DNA of 64,000 nt. Origin: Vibrio ulleungensis (GTDB lineage: Bacteria > Pseudomonadota > Gammaproteobacteria > Enterobacterales > Vibrionaceae). This document shows positions 1 through 8,914 of the stretch, piece by piece. The stretch lies in contig NZ_JAFEUM010000002.1 in the NCBI RefSeq assembly GCF_016900875.1, positions 729,923 to 793,922 on the forward strand, given 5' to 3'. Under the pieces are notes generated by a model, which worked only from the letters and a program-made list of their open reading frames with translations, searched no databases and was not told the origin of the DNA. The position numbers and the translations under genes are program-made. The stretch's first letter is position 1. Every line of letters begins with the position of its first letter.

Positions 1-36
1 TGAGTACCAATTTTCAACTTAGACTACAAAATTTGT

Positions 37-121
37 GCGGAAGTGGCGGAATTGGTAGACGCACCAGATTTAGGTTCTGGCGCCGCAAGGTGTGAGAGTT
101 CAAGTCTCTCCTTCCGCACCA
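37..121 (+). tRNA. tRNA-Leu (anticodon UAG)
   Basis: Full cloverleaf of 85 nt with encoded CCA end. The acceptor stem GCGGAAG pairs with CTTCCGC, the anticodon stem is CCAGA/TCTGG and the 7-nt loop carries TAG at 71-73. The long variable arm is typical of a class II tRNA-Leu. It reads CUA-type leucine codons. It is the first of three tRNAs in one apparent transcript ending at the terminator near 395-424. Confidence 0.97.
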
Positions 122-146
122 TTATTAAGGCAGCGATGCCGAGTGT

Positions 147-223
147 GGCTACGTAGCTCAGCTGGTTAGAGCACATCACTCATAATGATGGGGTCACAGG
201 TTCGAATCCCGTCGTAGCCACCA
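147..223 (+). tRNA. tRNA-Met, elongator (anticodon CAU)
   Basis: 77-nt cloverleaf with acceptor GGCTACG/CGTAGCC, anticodon loop CTCATAA (CAT at 181-183) and encoded CCA. The acceptor and arms match the elongator methionine tRNA of E. coli (metT type). They do not match the initiator or the lysidine-modified tRNA-Ile2, the other two CAU tRNAs. Confidence 0.95.
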
Positions 224-302
224 TTCTTTCTTTTTATTAAAGAGAGATAAAGAAAACAACGTCTCGTTGAGTACCAATTGTCAGCGAAGACTACAGATTT
301 GT

Positions 303-387
303 GCGGAAGTGGCGGAATTGGTAGACGCACCAGATTTAGGTTCTGGCGCCGCAAGGTGTGAGAGTTCAAGTCTCTCCTTCCGCACCA
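303..387 (+). tRNA. tRNA-Leu (anticodon UAG), second copy
   Basis: The 85-nt sequence is identical to the tRNA at 37-121. The leader immediately upstream (268-302) is also nearly identical to bases 1-36. The unit leader plus tRNA-Leu has therefore been duplicated around the tRNA-Met gene. Confidence 0.97.
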
Positions 388-394
388 TCCTTTA

Positions 395-424
395 AGGGCT
401 CGCTTTTTAGCGAGCCCTTTTTAT
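395..424 (+). terminator. Rho-independent terminator of the tRNA cluster
   Basis: Perfect stem AGGGCTCGCT / AGCGAGCCCT (395-404 with 409-418) followed by a T-rich tract, placed 7 nt after the last tRNA. Confidence 0.9.
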
Positions 425-433
425 TTGTGCATA

Positions 434-610
434 ATTTAGCTGGTCAATAACAATCAAAGCCAACTACTGCGCAGAATATTGCAGTAGTAAAGTCACTGCG
501 AACAAGGTAAAGATTGCCGTAGATAGTTGTTCTACCTACAAAATCTTTAACGCCGCTATTAGCGATTTTAACAAGCAAGAATGACCAGTTAATTGCTTTG
601 GTTGGTATAA
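434..610 (+). repeat. MITE-like palindromic intergenic repeat, copy 1 (left arm decayed)
   Basis: Bases 505-608 match 41033-41136 over 104 nt with only 5 differences. The right end (582-609) carries the terminal arm seen in copy 2. The left end keeps only a short trace (434-445) and then diverges, with a private hairpin (463-488, ACTACTGC...GCAGTAGT) in its place. It fills most of the gap between the tRNA cluster and the lactonase gene. No transposase is present, so this is a non-autonomous or structural repeat. Confidence 0.8.
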
Positions 611-611
611 T
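606..611 (+). promoter_or_regulatory. Consensus-like -10 element at the right edge of repeat copy 1
   Basis: TATAAT occurs exactly at the repeat boundary, 94 nt before the lactonase start. No good -35 hexamer is seen at 16-18 nt spacing, so promoter activity is inferred only. Confidence 0.35.
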
Positions 612-704
612 TAGTGTTCAATCATGTATTCAGCCAATAGCACTTGCACCAGCTACTCAATTTGAGATGATTCAGCCCATAATCTCAGGCCAGCAGGACG
701 CACT

Positions 705-1757
705 ATGCAACACTCAATGTGGATTGGCAGTTACTCAGACAATGATTCAAGCCAGCCTTCTTACAATCCAGGACTCACACAAGTCGCTCTCGACAGTAAC
801 AGTGGTAAGTTGTCCTTTGCCAAAAAGACACATGATCGCTCAGCCATCTCTTGCGTACAGCCCTCCTATTTGTGTAATGCAAACGCTCACCTAGCCGTGG
901 TCACAGAGCACTGCACGCCCCAGATACCGTATCTGAATATTGTTGACCCTAAGTCAAAAGAAGTGTTGTCTACAACCGAGATCACAGGCGATGCTCCTTG
1001 TCATATCGATTACAGCGAAATACATCAATGCATTGCCGTGGCGCACTATATGGGTGGCAATATTACCCTCCTTGATAGTGAGGATCTTTCACAGTCTCGT
1101 ACTATCACCCGCTCAGGAACTGGCCCAATTCTGCACCGCCAAGAAAGTGCTCATTTACACCAAGTTCAGTTTCTAAACCATTCTAAGCAACTGCTTGCGG
1201 TCGATTTAGGGTGCGATGAAGTGCTGCTGTTCGACTTAACGCCGCAGCCTGGGAATATGAGTGAGGCAACGCTATCGAGCGTTATTAGGTTACCAGCAGG
1301 TCGCGGTCCTCGGCATGTTGTCCTTAACGAAGCAGAAGATCAGCTCTATGTCCTGTGTGAGCTATCGGAATCAGTGTGCCACTATAGAAAGAATGACCAA
1401 CAAGAGTGGGGGCTGCATAATGAGCTTGCGCTTATAGAGAACGAACCAACCCAAGAAGCAGCAGCGGCAATAAAGCTCTCAGCTGATGGCAGTACACTCT
1501 ATACCAGTGCGCGTGCTCAAAATAAGATCGTGAGTTTTAGAGTCTCTGATAGTGGAGAGCTATCTCCCCTGCAAATCATTGATTGTGGAGGAGAATTCCC
1601 AAGAGACTTTTCGATATCACCATGTGGCCAGTGGATGGTTATCGGCAACCAACATAGCCACACTCTGTCTGTTTTAAATATTGACCAAAACAGTGGATTA
1701 CTCAGCAATACCCCTCACACATTACGCTTAGGCTCACCGGTGTGTGTGCTGTTTTAA
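705..1757 (+). CDS. Lactonase family beta-propeller protein (6-phosphogluconolactonase YbhE-like)
   Basis: 350-aa protein of the 3-carboxymuconate cyclase/YbhE lactonase family (PF10282), a seven-bladed propeller. Repeated blade signatures are visible, such as GRGPRHVVLN in the middle and FPRDFSISPCGQWMVIGNQ near the C-terminus, followed by a final HTLSVLNID blade. Members hydrolyse sugar lactones such as 6-phosphogluconolactone in the cytosol, but exact substrates vary and this one cannot be fixed from sequence. The start is supported by AGGA 6 nt upstream. No signal peptide is seen. It is monocistronic, converges on ubiF with a 13-nt gap, and has the palindromic repeat upstream. Confidence 0.85.
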   Translation: MQHSMWIGSYSDNDSSQPSYNPGLTQVALDSNSGKLSFAKKTHDRSAISCVQPSYLCNANAHLAVVTEHCTPQIPYLNIVDPKSKEVLSTTEITGDAPCHIDYSEIHQCIAVAHYMGGNITLLDSEDLSQSRTITRSGTGPILHRQESAHLHQVQFLNHSKQLLAVDLGCDEVLLFDLTPQPGNMSEATLSSVIRLPAGRGPRHVVLNEAEDQLYVLCELSESVCHYRKNDQQEWGLHNELALIENEPTQEAAAAIKLSADGSTLYTSARAQNKIVSFRVSDSGELSPLQIIDCGGEFPRDFSISPCGQWMVIGNQHSHTLSVLNIDQNSGLLSNTPHTLRLGSPVCVLF

Positions 1758-1770
1758 TCGCGCCCAAAAA

Positions 1771-2937
1771 CTAGAGCCCTAAAGCGTATTTTAGGGCTTT
1801 CTCTTTCAACACACCGCTACGATCCGCCAGCTTTAACGCCGCATTACGCGCAAACTTTAGACCTGCCAAATCATTGCTAAATCCTTTATAGAAAAGATCC
1901 ATTGAGGTTTGCATCAATAAGTTATCGGGATATCTGATTCGATGATAACGCTTAAAGGCATCGGTGTTGTTCCCTTCCTTTGCCACACTCTCCACCAATC
2001 CCATGACATCTTTAAAGCCCAAGTTGACCCCTTGGCCTGCCAACGGGTTGATGGTATGAGCGGCATCACCGACAAGCACCGTATGACCAACAAAGTAATG
2101 ATTGGCATGACGCCGAGTTAGGGGGAAACTGCCTTGGTTGAGGACTTTAACTTGTCCTAATTTGGCCGGAAACGCTCGATGAATTTCCTCTTCAAGCTGG
2201 CGATTACTCATCTTACTCAAAGCACGGATCGTCGCGGGCGCGTCGTACCATACCAGCGATGCTTGTTGACCATTAAGTGGTAGCAGGGAGCGTGGCCCAG
2301 TTGGTGTAAACCATTGCCACGTAATGTCTTGTTGCGGCAGCTGCGTTTCAACATGAATAAGCATACAGTGCTGGCGATAATCCCATGCGGTAATGCCTAT
2401 GTTGGACAACTGCCGCACCTTCGAATTAGCGCCATCTGCGCCAATGATAGTTTTAGTACTCAGCGTGGTTCCATTAGACAGCGCAACCAGGGTTGCTGCG
2501 GCGTCACCCTCAGTGTTTTGCGGGGTAAGACGGTCTAAATACTCACCGGAAAATAGCTCGATCTCTGGGTAATGCTCGAACTGCTCGAGTAGAGCCAATT
2601 GTACGACTCGATTCTCAACCATGTAGCCTAGCGACTCTAACGCTAACTGCTCGGCACTAAACTCGATTTGGCAGCCATCACTTTCCCATGTCGCAAGGCG
2701 CTTATAGGGGCAACAGCGCCTTGCCAAAATACCTTCCCAAGCTCCCAGTTCATTAAGCAATTTGACCGAGCCCGCCGAAATAGCAGAGACCCGCAAGTCG
2801 ACAGATTGCTCTGGGTTAAATGGTTGAGGTAGCTGAGCCTCGACTACCGCGACCTTCCATCCCTGTTTCGCTAATCCAATGGCAGTTGCACTGCCCACCA
2901 TTCCGCCGCCAATAATCGTAAAATCAAATTGCTTCAT
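1771..2937 (-). CDS. ubiF: 2-octaprenyl-3-methyl-6-methoxy-1,4-benzoquinol hydroxylase
   Basis: 388-aa FAD monooxygenase of the UbiH/UbiF/VisC family. It catalyses a late ring hydroxylation in ubiquinone synthesis at the cytoplasmic face of the membrane. An N-terminal Rossmann motif (IIGGGMVGSA), the family motif GDAAHTINPLAGQGVNLG and the C-terminus ALKYALGL are all present. The resemblance to E. coli UbiF holds over the whole length, including DLRVSAISAGSVKLL. The Met at 2937 begins MKQFDFTIIGGG and fits the family; an in-frame start at 2967 would add 10 residues. It is divergent from miaB, the same arrangement as in E. coli. Confidence 0.92.
   Translation of the reverse strand: MKQFDFTIIGGGMVGSATAIGLAKQGWKVAVVEAQLPQPFNPEQSVDLRVSAISAGSVKLLNELGAWEGILARRCCPYKRLATWESDGCQIEFSAEQLALESLGYMVENRVVQLALLEQFEHYPEIELFSGEYLDRLTPQNTEGDAAATLVALSNGTTLSTKTIIGADGANSKVRQLSNIGITAWDYRQHCMLIHVETQLPQQDITWQWFTPTGPRSLLPLNGQQASLVWYDAPATIRALSKMSNRQLEEEIHRAFPAKLGQVKVLNQGSFPLTRRHANHYFVGHTVLVGDAAHTINPLAGQGVNLGFKDVMGLVESVAKEGNNTDAFKRYHRIRYPDNLLMQTSMDLFYKGFSNDLAGLKFARNAALKLADRSGVLKEKALKYALGL
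1775..1806 (+). terminator. Terminator of the lactonase gene, inside the 3' end of ubiF
   Basis: Stem AGCCCTAAA / TTTAGGGCT (1775-1783 with 1790-1798) followed by TTTCTCTTT on the plus strand. It lies within the last codons of the convergent ubiF. Confidence 0.65.
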
Positions 2938-3158
2938 GCTGTCCATAACGCTGAGAACTGTACTCAAATGATTGTACTTAAAAGTGAAATTGATTGCTGC
3001 TAAAACTTAGAAATTCACCCTGCGCTTTAGCTCTGGTCACAGTGCGTGGAAACCAGTACAATACGCGCCCTGCCGTGTGTGGTGAGATTTCCTACAACGG
3101 CAACCAAATAACAATGGGCTTTGCTCCCTTATTTAAACTAACGATCGAGCGAACAGAC

Positions 3159-4583
3159 ATGAGTAAGAAACTTCTGATTAAAACCTGGGGCTGCCAGATG
3201 AACGAATACGATTCATCTAAGATGGCCGATTTATTAAATGCTGCTAACGGTTACGAGTTAACCGAAGTCCCAGAAGAGGCTGATGTTCTGCTGCTCAATA
3301 CTTGCTCCATCCGCGAAAAAGCGCAGGAGAAAGTATTCCACCAATTGGGTCGTTGGAAAACGCTCAAAGACAAGAAGCCAGGTCTCGTGATCGGAGTCGG
3401 TGGCTGTGTTGCGACTCAAGAGGGCGATCACATTCGTCAACGAGCGCCTTACGTCGATGTTATTTTTGGTCCACAAACGCTGCACCGCTTACCAGAGATG
3501 ATCAAGCGTTCACAAAATGATGACGCGCCTGTCATGGACATCTCTTTCCCCGAAATCGAAAAATTCGATAGCTTGCCCGAGCCACGCGCTGAAGGCGCAA
3601 CGGCGTTCGTTTCGATTATGGAAGGCTGTTCAAAGTACTGTACTTACTGCGTGGTTCCCTACACCCGTGGTGAAGAAGTTAGCCGTCCAATGGACGATGT
3701 ATTGTTTGAAGTGGCACAACTTGCGGAGCAAGGGGTACGTGAAGTTAACCTACTTGGCCAAAACGTAAATGCATACCGTGGTCCTACTCATGACGGTGAT
3801 ATCTGCAGCTTTGCGGAGCTATTGCGCTTAGTGGCGTCTATCGACGGTATTGACCGTTTACGCTTTACCACCAGCCACCCACTTGAATTCACAGATGACA
3901 TCGTTGCCGTCTACGAAGACACCCCAGAGCTTGTGAGTTTCCTGCACTTGCCAGTACAAAGTGGTTCAGATCGCATTCTTACCATGATGAAAAGGCCGCA
4001 CACTGCCATCGAATACAAATCTATTATTCGAAAGCTGCGTAAAGCGCGCCCAGACATTCAGATCAGCTCTGATTTCATCGTTGGCTTTCCAGGTGAAACC
4101 GACAAAGATTTCCAAGACACCATGAAGCTTATCCGTGATGTCGACTTTGATATGAGCTTTAGCTTCATTTTCTCACCTCGCCCTGGCACGCCAGCGGCAG
4201 ATTACCCGTGTGATTTGAGTGAGCAAGAGAAGAAAGAGCGCTTGTACGAGCTTCAGCAGCAGGTCAACAGCCAAGCTATGCGCTACTCGCGTTTAATGCT
4301 CGATACTGAGCAGCGCATATTAGTAGAAGGCCCATCTAAGAAGAATTTGATGGAACTACGCGGTCGTACTGAAAACAACCGTGTAGTGAACTTTGAAGGC
4401 TCCGCTGACTTAATTGGGCAATATGTCGATGTTAAAATTACCGACGTGTTCGCAAACTCTCTACGTGCAGAACTGCTGCGCACCGAAGCAGAGCTTGGGT
4501 TACGCTCTATCACCTCGCCAAAACAGATGATGGAAAAAACCCGTCGCGAAGATGAATTGGGTGTGGCCACGTTTACGCCATAG
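3159..4583 (+). CDS. miaB: tRNA-2-methylthio-N6-isopentenyladenosine synthase
   Basis: 474-aa radical-SAM methylthiotransferase that converts i6A37 to ms2i6A37 in tRNAs reading UNN codons. The N-terminal UPF0004 domain has cluster cysteines C12, C49 and C83. The radical SAM motif CSKYCTYC gives C157, C161 and C164, and a TRAM RNA-binding domain closes the C-terminus. The start [19 protein letters not shown] is that of the family; the open frame extends 55 codons upstream, but that stretch is intergenic in character. It is the first gene of the miaB-ybeZ-ybeY-corC-lnt block. Confidence 0.97.
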   Translation: MSKKLLIKTWGCQMNEYDSSKMADLLNAANGYELTEVPEEADVLLLNTCSIREKAQEKVFHQLGRWKTLKDKKPGLVIGVGGCVATQEGDHIRQRAPYVDVIFGPQTLHRLPEMIKRSQNDDAPVMDISFPEIEKFDSLPEPRAEGATAFVSIMEGCSKYCTYCVVPYTRGEEVSRPMDDVLFEVAQLAEQGVREVNLLGQNVNAYRGPTHDGDICSFAELLRLVASIDGIDRLRFTTSHPLEFTDDIVAVYEDTPELVSFLHLPVQSGSDRILTMMKRPHTAIEYKSIIRKLRKARPDIQISSDFIVGFPGETDKDFQDTMKLIRDVDFDMSFSFIFSPRPGTPAADYPCDLSEQEKKERLYELQQQVNSQAMRYSRLMLDTEQRILVEGPSKKNLMELRGRTENNRVVNFEGSADLIGQYVDVKITDVFANSLRAELLRTEAELGLRSITSPKQMMEKTRREDELGVATFTP

Positions 4584-4665
4584 ATCTTCCGCTAGATCTT
4601 CAGTTTGAACAGATCTAAACTGGAAGTAGATCGAAACGGCAATGCCGCAACAAAAAGACAAACAC

Positions 4666-4690
4666 GAGCCCGGTCACAATCGGGCTCTTT
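4666..4690 (+). terminator. Hairpin with short T-run between miaB and ybeZ
   Basis: GAGCCCG (4666-4672) pairs with CGGGCTC (4681-4687), followed by TTT. A second imperfect hairpin lies at about 4598-4626. The U-run is short, so partial termination or a processing site within the operon is more likely than a full stop. Confidence 0.5.
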
Positions 4691-4708
4691 AAGTTTAAGG
4701 GATGTGAA

Positions 4709-5809
4709 TTGAGCAATAAAATTGTCACTCTAGAAATTAATCTAGAACCTGCAGACAACCAACGTCTGTCCAGCCTTTGTGGCCCTTTTGATGACAACAT
4801 CAAACATCTAGAGCGCCGTCTAGGCGTTGAAATCAACTACCGCGGAAATTTCTTCACCATAGTAGGTAAACCTCATACTGCTGCTGCGGGTCTGGATATC
4901 ATTAAGCACCTCTACATCGAAACCGCTCCGGTAAAAGGCAAGCAAATCGATATTGAGCCTGAGCAAATTCACTTAGCGGTGAAAGAGTCAGGCGTGCTCG
5001 AGCAAACCGAAGAAGCTGAGTTTACGGTCGGCAAAGAAGTCTTTATTAAGACCAAAAAAGGCATCATCAAGCCTCGCACCCCTAATCAAGGTCAGTACTT
5101 GATGAACATGGTCACCCATGACATCAGTTTCGGTATCGGTCCTGCGGGTACAGGTAAGACGTATTTAGCGGTTGCTGCGGCTGTAGATGCCTTAGAGCGC
5201 CAAGAGATTCGCCGTATTCTGCTGACCCGACCTGCTGTTGAAGCGGGTGAGAAGCTGGGTTTTCTACCAGGCGATTTAAGCCAAAAAGTCGATCCTTACT
5301 TGCGCCCTTTGTACGATGCATTGTTTGAAATGCTCGGCTTTGAAAAAGTAGAAAAACTCATCGAGCGTAACGTCATTGAAGTCGCACCACTAGCTTACAT
5401 GCGTGGGCGTACCCTTAATGATGCGTTCATCATTTTGGACGAAAGCCAAAACACCACTGTAGAGCAGATGAAAATGTTCCTAACGCGTATTGGCTTCAAT
5501 TCACGCGCAGTGATCACAGGTGACGTTACCCAAATTGACTTACCTCGTGGAGCACGCTCAGGATTGCGTCATGCCATTGAGGTGCTTTCTGACGTCGAAG
5601 ACATCAGCTTTAACTTCTTCCAGTCAGACGATGTAGTGAGACACCCTGTGGTTGCTCGTATCGTCAATGCGTACGAAAACTGGGAAGCCAAAGACGCTCT
5701 CGAGAAAAAAGCGATGGATAAAAAACGTCGTGAAGAGCGCGAGGCCAGAGAAGCTAAGTTAGTCGCTGACGCTGCACTTTCACAAGCGCAAGCTATCTCA
5801 AATAAATAA
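4709..5809 (+). CDS. ybeZ: PhoH-like ATPase YbeZ
   Basis: 366-aa cytosolic P-loop ATPase of the PhoH family. The Walker A region GPAGTGKTYLA falls near residues 145-155, with DESQNTT (Walker B region) and TGDVTQIDLPRG downstream. Family members are proposed RNA-associated ATPases/helicases acting with YbeY. The tail from about residue 330 is charged and rich in K, R, E and A. The start codon is TTG, supported by AAGGGA 6 nt upstream; the nearby GTG at 4704 runs straight into a stop. It lies 25 nt before ybeY. Confidence 0.92.
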   Translation: MSNKIVTLEINLEPADNQRLSSLCGPFDDNIKHLERRLGVEINYRGNFFTIVGKPHTAAAGLDIIKHLYIETAPVKGKQIDIEPEQIHLAVKESGVLEQTEEAEFTVGKEVFIKTKKGIIKPRTPNQGQYLMNMVTHDISFGIGPAGTGKTYLAVAAAVDALERQEIRRILLTRPAVEAGEKLGFLPGDLSQKVDPYLRPLYDALFEMLGFEKVEKLIERNVIEVAPLAYMRGRTLNDAFIILDESQNTTVEQMKMFLTRIGFNSRAVITGDVTQIDLPRGARSGLRHAIEVLSDVEDISFNFFQSDDVVRHPVVARIVNAYENWEAKDALEKKAMDKKRREEREAREAKLVADAALSQAQAISNK

Positions 5810-5834
5810 TCTTTAATAGGCTGGTGAACACCTA

Positions 5835-6299
5835 ATGAGCATTAATCTAGACTTTCAAATCGCGTGCGAAGAGTCGCAAAACCTTCCTAGCGAAGAGCAA
5901 GTGTCGCTATGGCTAAATACCGCAACAGAAAAACTCGATGAAGAGTTTGACCTCACGGTACGCCTAGTCGATGAGCAAGAGAGTCACCAGCTTAATTTCG
6001 ATTATCGTGGCAAAGACAAACCCACCAATGTGCTCTCTTTTCCTTTTGAGGCGCCACCAGGTGTAGAGATCAATTTGTTGGGCGATTTAATCATTTGCAA
6101 ACAGGTTGTCGAGCAAGAAGCGAAAGACCAAGATAAGACCTTAGCAGCACATTGGGCACATATGGTTGTGCATGGTGCCCTACATCTGCTAGGTTATGAT
6201 CATATTGACGATGAAGAAGCGACCGAAATGGAATCGCTTGAGACTCAAATATTGCAAAGAATGGGGTTTGAAGACCCCTATCTAAGCGAAAAATCGTAA
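5835..6299 (+). CDS. ybeY: Endoribonuclease YbeY (16S rRNA maturation factor)
   Basis: 154-aa zinc metalloprotein of the UPF0054 family, needed for 16S rRNA 3' maturation and 70S quality control. The signature [11 protein letters not shown] near residues 114-124 supplies the three zinc-binding histidines, and the conserved TNVLSFPF precedes it. Length is normal for the family. It sits between ybeZ and corC in the usual order. Confidence 0.96.
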   Translation: MSINLDFQIACEESQNLPSEEQVSLWLNTATEKLDEEFDLTVRLVDEQESHQLNFDYRGKDKPTNVLSFPFEAPPGVEINLLGDLIICKQVVEQEAKDQDKTLAAHWAHMVVHGALHLLGYDHIDDEEATEMESLETQILQRMGFEDPYLSEKS

Positions 6300-6363
6300 T
6301 CGCTCACGCGTCTGCGATTACAGTGAGCTATCCCACTTCGGTAGCGCTAACTTAAGAGAAACA

Positions 6364-7257
6364 ATGAACGACGACAATTCGACGTCTCCGGAAGGAACGA
6401 AGGAAAAATCAGAAGGTCCCAGTCGGAAGTCCTTCTTTGAACGCTTAGCACAGCTGTTTAACGGCGACCCTAAGGATAAACAAGAACTGGTTGATGTGAT
6501 CCGAGATTCGGAGGTCAATGACCTTATCGACCACGACACCCGCGACATGCTCGAAGGGGTGATGGAAATCGCTGACCAACGCGTGAGAGACATTATGTTG
6601 CCTCGCTCGCAAATGGTCACGGTGGAACGCACTCATAACTTAGACGAGCTGATCGACATCATCACTGATGCACAACACTCCCGTTACCCAGTCATTAATG
6701 AAGACAAAGACCATGTTGAAGGTCTACTGCTGGCTAAGGACCTACTTGGGTACTTAGGCTCAGACAGTGCACCGTTCGATATTGAGCAAGTGCTTCGTCA
6801 AGCGGTTGTGGTGCCAGAGAGTAAGCGTGTCGACAAACTTCTAAAAGAGTTCAGAGAAGAGCGCTATCACATGGCGATCGTTGTCGATGAATTTGGGGGT
6901 GTATCGGGTCTTGTGACCATCGAAGACATTCTTGAAGAAATTGTTGGCGAAATCGAAGATGAGTTTGATGACGAAGAAGAGCAAGATATTCGCAAACTCA
7001 GTAAGCATACCTTCGCGGTAAAAGCGCTTACACCGATTGATGACTTTAACGACATGTTTGGCACAGCCTTAAGTGATGAAGAAGTCGATACTGTTGGTGG
7101 TTTAGTCATGACTCGATTTGGTCACCTACCAAGCCGTGGCGAAGTGGTTGATATCGATGAGCTATCATTCAAAGTGACGTCTGCGGACAATCGCCGAATC
7201 ATTCAATTACAAGTTACGGTTCCCGATCAAGTGGTCGAAGCGAAACAACCTGAGTAA
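6364..7257 (+). CDS. corC: CorC/YbeX family CBS-domain protein
   Basis: 297-aa soluble protein of the HlyC/CorC family. It has a tandem CBS pair from about residue 70 ([13 protein letters not shown] ... [15 protein letters not shown]) to about 185, and a C-terminal CorC_HlyC domain near residues 205-285. Members are tied to Mg2+/Co2+ efflux and, more recently, to ribosome metabolism together with ybeY; which role applies is not decidable here. The charged N-terminus ([20 protein letters not shown]) is typical. AGAG precedes the start. The stop is 10 nt before lnt. Confidence 0.92.
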   Translation: MNDDNSTSPEGTKEKSEGPSRKSFFERLAQLFNGDPKDKQELVDVIRDSEVNDLIDHDTRDMLEGVMEIADQRVRDIMLPRSQMVTVERTHNLDELIDIITDAQHSRYPVINEDKDHVEGLLLAKDLLGYLGSDSAPFDIEQVLRQAVVVPESKRVDKLLKEFREERYHMAIVVDEFGGVSGLVTIEDILEEIVGEIEDEFDDEEEQDIRKLSKHTFAVKALTPIDDFNDMFGTALSDEEVDTVGGLVMTRFGHLPSRGEVVDIDELSFKVTSADNRRIIQLQVTVPDQVVEAKQPE

Positions 7258-7267
7258 TCTATCCACC

Positions 7268-8788
7268 ATGATGAATTCTTCAATTATTCATCGCCTAAAA
7301 AGGCCGCTTGCGGCCTTTTTTGTGGGCGCTGTTACCCCTCTAGCCTTTGCTCCCTACTCATATTGGCCCATCGCGTTTGCATCAGTGCTTGTTTTGTTGC
7401 TAATACAGCACAAACAGACCGCTAAACAAGGTCTGGCGAGTGGTTTTAGCTATGGTCTCGGGTTATTTGGCTTTGGTATTAGTTGGGTGCATGTATCCAT
7501 AGATACCTTTGGCGGGATGCCAAAGCTTGCTAGCCTATTTTTAATGCTCTTGCTGGTCAGCTATCTATCATTGTTTCCAGCCTTATTCGGCTACGTTAAT
7601 CGACGCTATTCACCGAAACTGAACAACGCGCATAGCTTTGCGTTCCTTATCGCTGCATGGCTTAGTATTGATTGGCTTAGAGGCTGGATGTTAACTGGCT
7701 TTCCGTGGCTCTTATTAGGCTATAGCCAGATTGACTCACCTTACGCAAATTTTGCCCCAATAGGTGGTGTCGACTTAGTGACGCTTTCTGTTGTTGCCAG
7801 CTCGCTAGGTCTCTACTTTGCGGTAACGAATAAACGATGGCAGTGGGCAATTCCCACTGTTGCGATTGGCTTATTGTCTGTCACAGCGGGTAAAACAGAT
7901 TGGGTGACGCCTGATCACGACCAAGTGACTTCGGTGGCACTGGTACAAGGTAATATTGCACAAGAGAAAAAATGGCTGCCCGCGGAGCGCTGGCCTACCC
8001 TGCTCAAATTTATGGACTTAACCCGTGAAAATTGGGACGCAGACATTATTGTCTGGCCAGAAGCCGCCATCCCTGCGTTTGAGCGCGAAGTTCGATCTTT
8101 TCTCACCTCTCTCGATGAAGCAGCAAAACTCAATAACAGCGCCGTCATCACTGGAGTCGTCACCGCTGAACAAGGGGACTACTACAACAGTGTGATCACG
8201 TTAGGCAAAACCAATCACGACGCTTACGACTACGCAACGCAGCAGCGCTATCACAAATATCATCTGTTGCCATTTGGTGAGTTCGTCCCCCTAGAGTCTT
8301 TGCTTCGTCCTCTAGCGCCGTTTTTTAATTTGCCAATGTCGTCGTTTGCGCGTGGCGAACGAATTCAACCTAACTTAGTCGCAGGCGATCATCATTTAGT
8401 CACCGCGCTCTGCTACGAGATCATTTTTAACCAATTGGTTCGCGACAATATTACGCAAGACAGTGACTATATCCTCACACTATCAAACGATGCTTGGTTT
8501 GGCACCTCTGCTGGCCCTTGGCAGCACATGGAAATTGCTCGAATGAGAGCACTAGAATTGGGTAAGCCAGTAATCCGTGCCACCAACAATGGTGTCACCA
8601 TGGTCACTGACCATAAAGGGGACATTGTTGCAGAGATTCCGCAATTTACCACCGCGGTGCTACGAGCGGAAATAACACCCACCCAAGGAGTGACTCCTTT
8701 CTTAAATTTTGGTGTCCTGCCGCTAAAGCTGCTGGTTTTACTTCTGTTTATGATCAGCGTTCTGAGCCTAAGACAATCCAAAGGCTAG
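7268..8788 (+). CDS. lnt: Apolipoprotein N-acyltransferase
   Basis: 506-aa inner-membrane enzyme that adds the third acyl chain to the N-terminal cysteine of lipoproteins. About six membrane helices fill residues 12-210, followed by a periplasmic nitrilase-fold domain. Candidate catalytic residues are E265 (VWPEAA), K330 ([12 protein letters not shown]) and C382 (ALCYEII), and one more membrane helix closes the protein. No clear Shine-Dalgarno is seen before the ATGATG start. Codons 10-18 contain a perfect terminator-like hairpin (see separate entry). Confidence 0.95.
   Translation: MMNSSIIHRLKRPLAAFFVGAVTPLAFAPYSYWPIAFASVLVLLLIQHKQTAKQGLASGFSYGLGLFGFGISWVHVSIDTFGGMPKLASLFLMLLLVSYLSLFPALFGYVNRRYSPKLNNAHSFAFLIAAWLSIDWLRGWMLTGFPWLLLGYSQIDSPYANFAPIGGVDLVTLSVVASSLGLYFAVTNKRWQWAIPTVAIGLLSVTAGKTDWVTPDHDQVTSVALVQGNIAQEKKWLPAERWPTLLKFMDLTRENWDADIIVWPEAAIPAFEREVRSFLTSLDEAAKLNNSAVITGVVTAEQGDYYNSVITLGKTNHDAYDYATQQRYHKYHLLPFGEFVPLESLLRPLAPFFNLPMSSFARGERIQPNLVAGDHHLVTALCYEIIFNQLVRDNITQDSDYILTLSNDAWFGTSAGPWQHMEIARMRALELGKPVIRATNNGVTMVTDHKGDIVAEIPQFTTAVLRAEITPTQGVTPFLNFGVLPLKLLVLLLFMISVLSLRQSKG
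7297..7322 (+). terminator. Terminator-shaped hairpin inside the lnt coding sequence
   Basis: An 11-bp perfect stem (7297-7307 with 7310-7320) has a GC-rich core GGCCGC/GCGGCC and a 2-nt loop. The T-run of the right arm extends to 7321. It encodes lnt residues 10-18 (LKRPLAAFF). By shape it is an intrinsic terminator 40 nt after the corC stop. Confidence 0.6.
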
Positions 8789-8810
8789 ACACATTTTTTT
8801 ATCTATAAAT

Positions 8811-8839
8811 TTGGCTCACTTATGATTTAAGTGAGCCAA
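8811..8839. terminator. Hairpin between convergent lnt and ybeL
   Basis: 12-bp stem TTGGCTCACTTA / TAAGTGAGCCAA with a 5-nt loop, located in the 126-nt gap between convergent genes. There is no strong T-run on the plus strand; the minus side is AT-rich, so it best fits termination of ybeL. Confidence 0.55.
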
Positions 8840-8914
8840 GGTGTCCATTAGAAGACAAAACGTGTGCTTTCCACCCTTGATAACTAAGTTATAAATGAGT
8901 GCGAAAGGCAATAG

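Noticed and set aside
147..223. CAU tRNA as initiator tRNA or tRNA-Ile2
   Set aside because: The acceptor stem and arms are those of the elongator tRNA-Met; the first acceptor pair is G-C and not the unpaired C-A of initiators.
463..488. Integron attC (VCR-like) site
   Set aside because: The hairpin lacks the attC core sites and there is no cassette gene or integrase nearby; it belongs to the decayed arm of the repeat.
598..894. 98-codon frame overlapping the lactonase start
   Set aside because: It begins inside the repeat and overlaps the well-supported lactonase frame; the composition looks random.
2994..3158. 55-codon N-terminal extension of miaB
   Set aside because: MiaB proteins start at [12 protein letters not shown]. 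The extension has no family similarity and occupies the divergent promoter region with ubiF.
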